NCBI GenBank assembly: GCA_015657535.1
Contig: JADHZB010001073.1
Location: 18,039 to 29,010, forward strand
Reading direction: 5' to 3'
DNA from: Nephromyces sp. MM_2019
Lineage: Eukaryota > Apicomplexa > Aconoidasida > Nephromycida
Length of the DNA: 10,972 nt
Position numbers and translations under genes: made by a program. Below are positions 1 through 8,111 of the stretch, piece by piece. The notes below the pieces were generated by a model, which had not been told where the DNA came from, searched no databases, and saw nothing but the letters and a program-made list of their open reading frames with translations. The number at the start of each line of letters is the position of its first letter. Position 1 is the first letter of the stretch.

Positions 1-30
1 GTTATAATAAATTACTATATTTTTTATTTA

Positions 31-31
31 G

Positions 32-65
<34 letters not shown>

Positions 66-190
66 ACACACACACACACATACACACACACACACACACA
101 TACACACACACACATACACACACACACACACATACACACACACACACACATACACACACACACATACACACACATACATACACACACATA
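31..190. repeat. Compound (CA)n microsatellite punctuated by TA
   Basis: This is almost pure CA on the plus strand, broken by single T substitutions (CATA) at positions 61, 81, 101, 115, 133, 151, 165, 175 and 179. The spacings are 20, 20, 14, 18, 18, 14, 10 and 4. The 20-20-14 then 18-18-14 pattern suggests a higher-order unit of about 50-54 bases that was duplicated and then changed length by slippage. Long Cys/Val or Thr/His reading frames here are by-products of the dinucleotide repeat and are not genes. Confidence 0.95.
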
Positions 191-894
191 TTAAACAACC
201 AACTTATTCACTCATACCCCCACACATACTCATACAACAAATCAGTTCAAGTCAAAATACACATACAAATAACTAAATTTATCGAGCGCACAAGCAAAAA
301 CATACCCATCAAGCACATCTATATATATACACACACGCACACATCAGAAAACAAACTCATTAAACCAAAACACACACATAACACACACACACAAAATGTG
401 ATTAAGTAAAGAGATTAACATGTAAATTCAATATAAAGATGTGTAAGACAAAATTTGCAAATTTTGGAACCAGTTAATAGTAGTTTTAATTAGTAAGAAA
501 TTACACAAACAAAATATGTGTATGAATACAACATACAGTGTGTATACAAATACAATACGCAATCAGTTTGTAATTAATCAATAAACATGTATGTGTGTAA
601 GAAGACTATATAATTACAATGAAGCATGTGGTGGTTCGAGCTTCTACACACAAAATATTTCGAATCTAAATCAAGAACAGCTTAAACACTGTTCAAAAAT
701 ATGATAGAAAAAAATTAAATATACACACACACACACACTACACATTGAATTATTTTTTAAAATGTGTAAATTATTTAATTGTAGCACAAGCATACCATCA
801 AAAAATATTTCAAATTTTGGTCAATATGTATGTATCTACAGCGTTCGAATTAACTACACATTTATTTAGAAAATTCAAACCATTGAAAATATTA
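191..894. other. Noncoding A/C-rich DNA, no gene seen
   Basis: This stretch links the two CA arrays. It is rich in A and C on the plus strand and holds short CA runs (about 331-345, 361-395 and 722-740) and scattered TGTGT motifs. I see no reading frame with a coding look. A frame running from about 745 into the next repeat opens with a TTG codon, has about 50 ordinary residues and then becomes Thr-His repeat; I do not regard it as a gene. Confidence 0.6.
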
Positions 895-1100
895 GACACA
901 CACACGCACACACACACATACGCACACGCAAATACGCACACACACACACACACACACACGCAAACACACACACACACACACACGCAAACACACACACACA
1001 CACACGCAAATACGCACACACACACACACGCAAACACACACACACACACGCAAATACACACACACACACGCAAATACACACACACACACACACGCAAAGC
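895..1100. repeat. Tandem array: CGCAAA motif alternating with (CA)n
   Basis: CGCAAA occurs at 927, 959, 983, 1005, 1029, 1049, 1069 and 1093. The copies are separated by CA runs, with spacings of 32, 24, 22, 24, 20, 20 and 24. Each unit is CGCAAA, then CA or TA, then (CA)n; some units also carry an extra TACG. The array is a minisatellite built on a microsatellite, probably variable between individuals. The spacers are simple repeats, not unique sequences, so it is not a CRISPR array. Confidence 0.95.
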
Positions 1101-1119
1101 ATACATACACATGTTTTGA

Positions 1120-1530
1120 GGGAGATATTAGGATTTAGCCTTGTAAGGGGGTATATAATTTCTGTGTAGGATTATGACGAGTATGTTAATGTGTGTGTAA
1201 ATATTTTGTTTGTATGCGAGTAAATATGTGCATATTTGTAAATACTAAATGTGGGCGCTTGTAAATATGATGTGCATATAAGTAAATTTTGTGCTATAAT
1301 ATGTGTATATATTCGGTGTAATGAATGTTTATTTTTAATCTACTGTGTTATATATTTGTTAATTTTTTGTATATTGTGTTATAGGCGTGTGACTACTCTG
1401 GGTGTATGTATGTATGTTTGCGTATTTATAAGGGTGCATTTGGTGTGTGTGTTTGCTTTTTTATTGTATGTACGTGCGTGTGTGTATATTTATAGCTGAG
1501 TGTGAGTGTGTGTGATTTCTTACTACAATT
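1120..1530. other. TG-rich noncoding segment
   Basis: The base bias flips here. After CA-rich DNA up to about 1110, the plus strand becomes T/G-rich, with many TGTGTG, TGTATG and GTAAATAT motifs (for example 1190-1270 and 1395-1515). A short open frame at 1251-1499 begins with GTG and is rich in Cys, Val and Tyr, as expected from the TG bias. I see no protein family in it and treat the segment as noncoding. Confidence 0.55.
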
Positions 1531-1805
1531 AGCCAGCTTTTATACTTAAGCGTTACATAATATATATTTGTGTATGTCAAATAGCTGTATATATGGCAAA
1601 TTATAATTACATTGTACAAGCAATTTCATTAATAAATATATACCTATATACACATAAATCTATATAGGTTTGTATAATTATTTTATTATAATATTTTTTT
1701 GTTAGATTAAATTATCTATAGATTAAATCCCTTGAACAATCCCAACAGTTGTGTGTATAAGTTTATAATATATAAACTGTAAATCAATCAAGTCAGTTTT
1801 TTATA

Positions 1806-1909
1806 TTAAACACATTTAATATATATATATATATATTTATTTATATATGATAATTATATCATATTTTATTATCAAATATTCACATTAAAATATATTTAAA
1901 TGTGTTTAG
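1806..1909. repeat. Nested AT-rich inverted repeat (hairpin-capable)
   Basis: TAAACACATTTAA at 1807-1819 is exactly the reverse complement of TTAAATGTGTTTA at 1896-1908, giving a perfect 13-base outer stem. The bases just inside each arm are TATAT-type and can extend the pairing with a slip. Inside lies a second pair, GATAAT near 1849 and ATTATC near 1868. The CACA/TGTG core makes the outer arm more than chance AT symmetry, though the region's simple composition lowers its significance. Its function is unknown. Confidence 0.5.
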
Positions 1910-3129
1910 AATTAACAAGATTATTAGAAAATATCAAATAAATTATAAATATATCCAAAATAAATTAAATTATTAAAAGATATACACACATTCACATTTA
2001 TTTAGGTAGAAAAAAACTTATCCAATTCCTAAATATTTTACATATACAAAATTTTAAAGGCAAAAAAACTACCCACAAAGTTTCACACACAAAATTTTAT
2101 ATACCCAATTATATACACTTATAAACAGAAATATTTACACAATATATATATATCCTTTACATTATATCTACTCACAGATATATCTATACTTACTAATGTA
2201 GAAACGGGTATACACAGCATTACACACAAATTGTAACAACCTAACTATTTTTAAATATAATCTTAGACACACTTTATAGAAACACCTATAAATCATCTGT
2301 ATACTCACACATACATATCGTAAAAATAATATATATCAATATACACACATATTGTAATAAAGTTTTATAATATAATAATCAACATCTATTAAACCCATCA
2401 ATTATTTTTTACATACGAAACACCGAAACATTAAATTATAAAATTACATATTATATATATATATATGAACTTAAATATAATTATATGATCTGTTAAAGTA
2501 TAAAATTTGGTATCAATATAAATAACAAAAGATGCTTATTTATACAAACAAACTATAAATTTGTTATAATATTTACACACTTCAATATTACACATGATTT
2601 TAACAGACATATTAGCCAAAAATTATCAATATTTAAATATATATTAAAGACATATCAAAACTAGCAGTTACATCATCAAAAACATACATACACACACACA
2701 CAACTACAAATGTATAGATTTATATACACGTATTCAACAATAAACAGACACGTATAAGCGTATACATACATTTACTCATATATTTTTTTTTAAAACATAT
2801 CCTAATGTATAAATATTATATTATCTGCCTAAATATAAACGAATAAATATAATTACACACAAAATATACACAAAATTACTCATCTTTTCAAGTCCACATA
2901 AACAATTCGATTCCCAAAAATTGAATACAAATAAAAAGCATATATAAAATTAAACTTAACCCATATTATAATATATATTTATTTATTAAATCGACACATG
3001 TATACTTATAAAAATACACACATACATATATATATATATGACGCCTAGTACTAATTCTTATTTTCGACGATTAAAATAGGACATGTCTTAGGTGTATTTG
3101 AATATATTGAAATTAAATATATATTTAGA

Positions 3130-3189
3130 GATTTATATGTGCATAGATATATATATATAATAGTATTTGGACATTTATATGTGTGCATG

Positions 3190-3221
<32 letters not shown>

Positions 3222-3370
3222 AATATGTGTGGATATACTCACATATAAATATTAGAGTAGCTATTTATATTTGCATATAGAAACACATTTGCATAAGTGT
3301 GTGGGTATAATACATTTTATGTGTGTGGGCATAGATGTGTGTGCATGTATATATATATATACATATATGC
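3130..3370. repeat. Repeated ATTTATATGTG-(TA)n modules
   Basis: A module of roughly ATTTATATGTG, then CAT, then a (TA)n run recurs at about 3131-3160 and 3173-3214. A related copy lacking the first part lies at about 3338-3369. The later two share GTGTGCATG followed by (TA)n, ACATATAT, with copies about 158 bases apart. This looks like local duplication upstream of the SET-PHD gene. It could be promoter-proximal DNA or neutral repeat. Confidence 0.5.
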
Positions 3371-3463
3371 TGAAATCTTCACAAAACGACATTGAGATAG
3401 AAAGATAAATAAATACATCTTTGATAAATAAATTATCCACATGCATTGATAAAAAAAATTTTG

Positions 3464-3589
3464 GTATGTAACCTTGTCCAGAATCTGTAATCATGTATAA
3501 ACCCAATATTATTTAGACAGTGTACGTGTTGATTTTTTTTCCTTTTAATAACACTATGTCTTCAATATTTCTTTGATTTTTTAAACTAG
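3464..3589 (+). other. Possible 5' UTR intron of the SET-PHD gene
   Basis: A good donor (TTTTG followed by GTATGTAA) lies at 3464. A T-rich tract ending TTTTTTAAACTAG lies at 3577-3589, a plausible acceptor about 70 bases before the likely start codon. The donor hexamer GTATGT is the same as that of intron 1 of the gene. All three frames entering the donor carry stops and lack an ATG, so the upstream exon would be untranslated. This is inference only; the leader could equally be unspliced. Confidence 0.3.
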
Positions 3590-3657
3590 AAATACCTCCA
3601 GTATCTAAACTTCTTCTACTCCTATTTACTTTCTTTTTTCCACCCAATTTTCCACGA

Positions 3658-6600
3658 ATGTTTAACCTATTCAAAATGCCATCATTCGGTAGTGTTCCAT
3701 CCATGCTACACAGCCAATCATCGGATGGATCTGAAATGTCTCCAATCACTAAACACCAAGTAATACTCAACTCAACTTCATCTTCCACGGAGATATTACC
3801 TCAAGCAATGGTTGCGGACAAAAGTACCAGGGCCCAGAAAGCTTCTCCTACCTTGTCTTCCAAACACTCCCCGGTACAAGGAGCTCCACAAAAAGACATT
3901 TCCTCCACCCCTAAGACACTCACAACCCAACAGTCAGTTCCACACAGTGTGCCTCCTTCCGATTGCTCTACTCCACCATCGCTACAATCACAGTCTCCCA
4001 ATTTATCAACTCCTACTTATCTTCCCCAAACAAAACCAACACTTGGTACACAGCTACCTGAAGCATCTCCTCATCCACTACTTACCGAAGAATTATGCAC
4101 ATCTTTGATTAACCGAGGACTTATACCCACAACACTTAGGGATGTTTTGGAAAAGAGGTCCAAGTCATGGGCACAGCGACAGAATTTAATTGGAATAGCC
4201 CAAACCACACACGATACATTATTTAGAGCCTATCAAGAACAATGTATAGGATATGGTGGTGGTAAAGAAGGTTGGTCCAAACAAGAGTGGAACCCAATAA
4301 TTTACTGCCCAGACACAAAGGCCGGAGGTGAGATGATATTCAGAACAAAGCGGCGAACAGCTGAACGGTATAAGCAACTATTGGCGGCTACACAAGGAGG
4401 AATACACTCAGGTATGTGTAGATTGGATGAAAAGCGACATTAGGATATGTTGTTGGATCCATACTTAACTAATTTATAGATAATACACTTCATTAGTGTG
4501 TTATCTTCATTTTTTAGTGTACATTGATTTGTTATCATCTTTTAAAGTGTCTATTTCCTTATTTGACATCTTAATTCGTGTGCATTGATTTACTATTTTA
4601 TTATTTTCTTTGTATTAAACTAATGTGTGTACAGTTTATTAGATTCGTTCATCTAGTACTCTTCCGATATATATTTGTATGAATATTTCAGATAGTTCTC
4701 ATGACTTATGATACGAGTATTATAGATGTGTATGCCTATAAAATTACCTTATCTTATTTATTTTATGACCTCATAAATTTCCACTATTAGGTGTTCTTGT
4801 ATGTGAAATAACTGATCCTACACACCCAGTAAGATTTGCTACACCACAAGATCAAAGATGTTACACACTTGTTTATATTGGGCCTACTATTAGCTGCACA
4901 TCACAACGTTTAGTATTTGGTGAATATACAGGAAATGTCAATGTCAACTCACACACAGAACATCGCTTCGAGTATGTTTTTGATTTAGCATTTTGTAAGG
5001 ATGCATGGAGATTTGTTGAACAAGTCTCTGATGAAACAGATGATACTGAAGACACTGAAAATTTTTCAGGTTTGTTAATTTTTGTTTAATATATATAATG
5101 ATTTACAAATACAAACATTGGTTTGTGCTTACTTTACATAAAAATTTTTCACCTACTTTTTGGGTATTTTATTATCATATCTTCCTTTAGTTTTCACACA
5201 GTGAATACACAACTCTTTTTCCTTCGGATATATTACCACACTCTGAAATCTACTTATACTAAATAATCGTGCAAACAAACCAAACATAAAGTAGACTATA
5301 CACTTCACATTACTATATCTACATACACTTTCACAAACACTTATATATCTAGGTCATATATATACATATTTACAAATTTATGAAAATCTCCTTACTTACA
5401 AACTACAACATTTATATATAGTTCACCTCCACAACTATACAAACCTTGTATACCCATTTTACAAAACACCTTTAATTATGATTAACCTTATAATTACATA
5501 CACAAACTCAAGCACATAGATATAGACAAGCACATAGATATAAAACCACACATCTTGGTCCAACCTTCTACTCTCCTTCACCAATTAATCATACATTTTA
5601 GTGCACATACTACAACCACTCCATTCCTAACAGAATCCTATATACATGCCATACATAATCATATATCTTACACCCACTCCATTTTCCCTATATACACATT
5701 ATCATATATATATATATATAAATATATACTATCACATATATATACACCTCACACATAACATCATATATATCTGATTAGGTAATACAAGTCAACGAACAAC
5801 AAAACAACCTCAATTGGATATGCAAAGGATACAATTACCATCTCCAAGTTATTTTGTATTAGACTCACATGATGCATGTAATGAAATGAGTTTATTAAAC
5901 CATTATGGTTTGTTATCAATATTTGGTGATTATGTGTGTAAGAAAAATTGTGAGTGGCAACAGGTTTTTGTAGATGGTTGGCCACATGTATTACTAATGA
6001 CTATGCCAGGTATAGATATACACATGGGAGATGAATTATTTGCTGATTTTGGTAATGATTGGTTTCATAAGGTTGAGATTGATTCTTTACGTTCAATTTG
6101 TCATGAATTATTAACCTATAGGTTAGGTTTACACACCTCCAAAAATTTGGATACAATGTGTATAGCTAAGGATAGGCCATTAAGTTATATAGATAAAGAA
6201 AAAGATCCATTAGTCGTTATGAATGATTTTCAAATGTGTGGAATATGTAGAGAAATGGATGGAGAAGCTGATGTGTGTAAAGTTGGAGCTGAAGGTAAGA
6301 ATGTGTATGAAGAAACAGATCATGAAATCGATGATAAAACTAGGAAAGTAGATGTTTATAATGAGGAAAGCGGTAGGGTTAAAGGTGTGTGTAAAGAAGT
6401 TGATAATTTGAGAGTACATTGTGATGGTTGTGATCGTCCATTTCATTTAAGATGTTTAGACCCATCAACGAATATTTTAGATGAATTTAAATGGTTTTGT
6501 GGTTATTGTATTATACAAGCACAGGAAATACTCGAATGTGTAGCAAAGAGAGAAATAGATAAAGGTTGTGTATTATTTGATAACCATAAATGCATTAAGG

Positions 6601-7937
6601 ATGAAGAGAATGAAGATTATCCTAACAGCAAGAAACAAAGATTGATGAATAATGAACAGGCTGATGATTTTCAAGTTACACACAGCTTTGAAAATGATTC
6701 AAATAATCATAAATTTGAACATAAGATATGTGAAATTGAAAAGATTTCAAATCAACCACCTACTCATAACCAAGAATCAAAAGTAGCAATAACATCTACC
6801 CTAACAAATCCATATATAAATGATTCACATACACCATTACCAAAAGGAGTACATCCACATTTTGACGATACACATATCCCATTACAAAAAGGAATAGATC
6901 TACATATTGATGATACACATACACAATTATCCAAGAGAACACTTTTATATATAAATGATACACACACACACCCATTCAAAAGAAAATATATAAAACCTTT
7001 TTACATGTCTTGTAATAAAACAACAACATCAAAACAAACTACATTAATTCAACGAGGCATAGGTACAGATATACAACTTCCACCAAATAATTTATTAGAA
7101 GGTTTAAAACCATGTAAATTATGTTATAAGAAATTGGGGCCATCTGCTAGTGTTGAAGTGTGTAGGCTAACAAAACATCATTTAGGTGGAAATTGGGATC
7201 ATCCAGATAATACAACATCTACAGATATAAGTGAGGCTATAATAGCATGTTATCAATCTAAATTAAATACATTACAAAAGGAAATGGCTGCTATGGCTCA
7301 CACACACAATACAAATCACTTAAATATATATACACACAACAGTAATAATACACATTTAAATACACACACACACAATCATACCAATATTCCTTCTAATTCA
7401 CATAGCAATTCACATTCACACAAACGAAAAACGTCAAAGGATAAGTCAACTCCTACACCTAATCTACCCTTACCTATCAATACACAAATTGATCAATTAT
7501 TAAGTACAAAACAAACAAAAGGTTACTTTCCATTATTTGGTGTGCACTTGGGTAAAACATGTGTACGTACACTCTTCGAAGATGGTTGGTGGACTGGACG
7601 TATAGTTTCATATCATCCTGTAACAACGCGTAGCGATGAAGATAAAACACTGATGAGTAACCTCTTTTATATTGAATATAGTGATGGTGATTGTGAATGG
7701 ATTGAACCAGAAAATTTGATAGAAAAAATTATGGAACAAACATTATTTAGTAATGTGTGTAATAATTCTTATAATGTGTGTAATAGCGTATCTAATAATA
7801 TAGGAAACGCTAAGACCTCACCCTTTTGTACACTTATTAATCCATTATTTACACACCATAAAAAAGTTGTTAATAGTTTCAATCGTTCGAAAAATGACAC
7901 TGAAAAAGATGTTGAAGATATCGACTTGGTCAAATAA
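3658..7937 (+). CDS. SET domain-PHD finger-Tudor-like chromatin protein (three exons)
   Basis: Join 3658-4411, 4791-5069 and 5779-7937: 1,063 residues. It is a likely nuclear lysine methyltransferase that also reads chromatin marks. Residues 30-140 are Ser/Thr/Pro-rich, and 141-250 are helical and of unknown family. The SET domain spans about 252-440, with GEYTG (295-299), FEYVFDL (311-317), a CNEMSLLNHY block (378-387), VFVDGWPHVLL (407-417) and GDELFADFGNDWF (428-440). The PHD finger has C498, C501, C559, C562, H567, C570, C585 and C588, with the usual Trp (W583) before the last pair and an unusually long gap after C501. Next come a 4 x 15-residue repeat (691-750), a Cys/His block (790-812), a His/Thr/Asn tract (852-892), a basic KRKTSKDK patch (893-900) that could be a nuclear signal, and a Tudor-like domain (930-995; FEDGWWTG and EYSDGDCEW). 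The frame is open upstream of M1 to a TGA at 3574 with no earlier ATG, so 3658 is the likely start; M7 at 3676 is an alternative. Family and exon join are well supported; the histone substrate is unknown. Confidence 0.85.
4412..4790 (+). other. Intron 1 of the SET-PHD gene
   Basis: This 379-base intron runs from GTATGT to CACTATTAG. It lies in phase 1, splitting a Gly codon as G|GT. Reading straight on past the donor meets a stop at 4441, whereas the spliced frame continues without a break into SET-type sequence (GVLVCEITDPTHPVRF). The intron is T-rich and contains an imperfect repeat: GTGTACATTGATTT at 4517 recurs as GTGTGCATTGATTT at 4578, 61 bases later. Confidence 0.85.
5070..5778 (+). 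other. Intron 2 of the SET-PHD gene
   Basis: This 709-base intron runs from GTTTGT to CTGATTAG, again in phase 1 inside a Gly codon (G|GT). It splits the SET domain between its GEYTG/FEYVFDL half and its NHY/GDELFADFG half, and joining restores a full SET order. Stops follow immediately in the unspliced frame. The intron is A/C-rich in its middle, with a (TA)n run near 5705-5722. The acceptor has only a short pyrimidine stretch. A 67-codon open frame inside it (5555-5758) shows no family resemblance. Confidence 0.85.
6237..6509 (+). other. PHD finger coding segment with 57-residue insertion
   Basis: The segment encodes the C4HC3 zinc-binding residues of a PHD finger: CGIC, then CDGC, then H and C in DRPFHLRC, then WFCGYC. 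PHD fingers usually have about 9-21 residues between the second and third cysteines; here there are 57. The extra sequence is acidic and basic (many Glu, Asp and Lys) and looks disordered. The 10-base sequence GTGTGTAAAG occurs at 6273-6282 and again at 6387-6396, 114 bases apart and in the same frame, bracketing the insertion. Confidence 0.8.
6816..6995 (+). repeat. Four in-frame 45-base repeats (15 residues each)
   Basis: Four consecutive 45-base units encode degenerate copies of a 15-residue motif: INDSHTPLPKGVHPH, FDDTHIPLQKGIDLH, IDDTHTQLSKRTLLY and INDTHTHPFKRKYIK. The shared core is an aliphatic or aromatic residue, Asn/Asp, Asp, Ser/Thr, His, a spacer and then Lys. The copies differ at both DNA and protein level, so the duplication is not recent. 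The array lies between the PHD finger and the Cys/His block and is probably a flexible linker. Confidence 0.85.
7299..7421 (+). repeat. His/Thr/Asn tract encoded by CA-rich DNA
   Basis: Residues 852-892 of the SET-PHD protein are mostly His, Thr, Asn and Ser, encoded by ACACAC-type runs interrupted by AAT and TCA codons. The composition matches the CA microsatellites in the noncoding flanks, so the tract probably grew by the same slippage. It is followed directly by a basic patch (KRKTSKDK) and is probably unstructured. Confidence 0.85.
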
Positions 7938-8078
7938 CTTTACATAAACAAAATGTGTATATTTTTGTATATATATATATATATATAACACATAAGAATT
8001 ATGCAATCAGAAATATACACATATATGTATATCTATATACATACCATATACACATATCTAGTTATACATGCACAACAA

Positions 8079-8111
<33 letters not shown>

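Larger units (their letters stand above)
1531..3463. other. AT-rich intergenic DNA, no gene seen
   Basis: This is nearly 2 kb of A/T with scattered CACACA motifs and (TA)n runs (about 1818-1836, 2140-2152, 2450-2465, 3024-3040). Stop codons are dense in all frames, and no RNA gene with recognisable internal promoter boxes was found. Two structured patches, an inverted repeat at 1806-1909 and repeated modules at about 3130-3370, are listed separately. The right end probably includes the promoter and 5' leader of the SET-PHD gene, but no promoter element can be singled out in DNA this AT-rich. Confidence 0.6.

Noticed and set aside
2..187. Minus-strand open frame of Cys/Val/Met repeats
   Set aside because: It is a plain translation of the CA/TG microsatellite with no unique protein sequence.
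631..645. GGTTCGAG, similar to a tRNA B box
   Set aside because: No matching T-stem, acceptor stem or anticodon arm can be folded around it.
895..1100. CRISPR-like spacing of a short repeat
   Set aside because: The spacers are CA dinucleotides of variable length and the repeat is only 6 bases, in a eukaryotic genome.
745..1119. 124-codon plus-strand frame ending in Thr-His repeats
   Set aside because: It opens with TTG rather than ATG, its first 50 residues match no family I know, and the rest is the CGCAAA/CA array.
1251..1499. 82-codon plus-strand frame
   Set aside because: It starts at GTG, and its Cys/Val/Tyr content follows from TG-rich DNA.
3051..3506. Two minus-strand frames rich in Ile, Tyr and Ser
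   Set aside because: They largely translate (TA)n runs. The segment MITDSGQGYIPKFFLSMHVDN looks less repetitive but matches nothing and has no supporting signals.
3513..3788. 91-codon minus-strand frame overlapping exon 1
   Set aside because: The Lys/Arg-rich part is the complement of a pyrimidine-rich leader, and the rest is antisense to the better-supported SET-PHD exon 1.
3812..4108. 98-codon frame overlapping exon 1 on the same strand
   Set aside because: It is a shadow frame; the exon 1 frame continues through splicing into a SET domain.
3658..7937. Assignment to UHRF1 or a classic trithorax/ATXR family
   Set aside because: There is no SRA, ubiquitin-like or RING domain, and the SET domain lies before the PHD finger rather than at the C-terminus.
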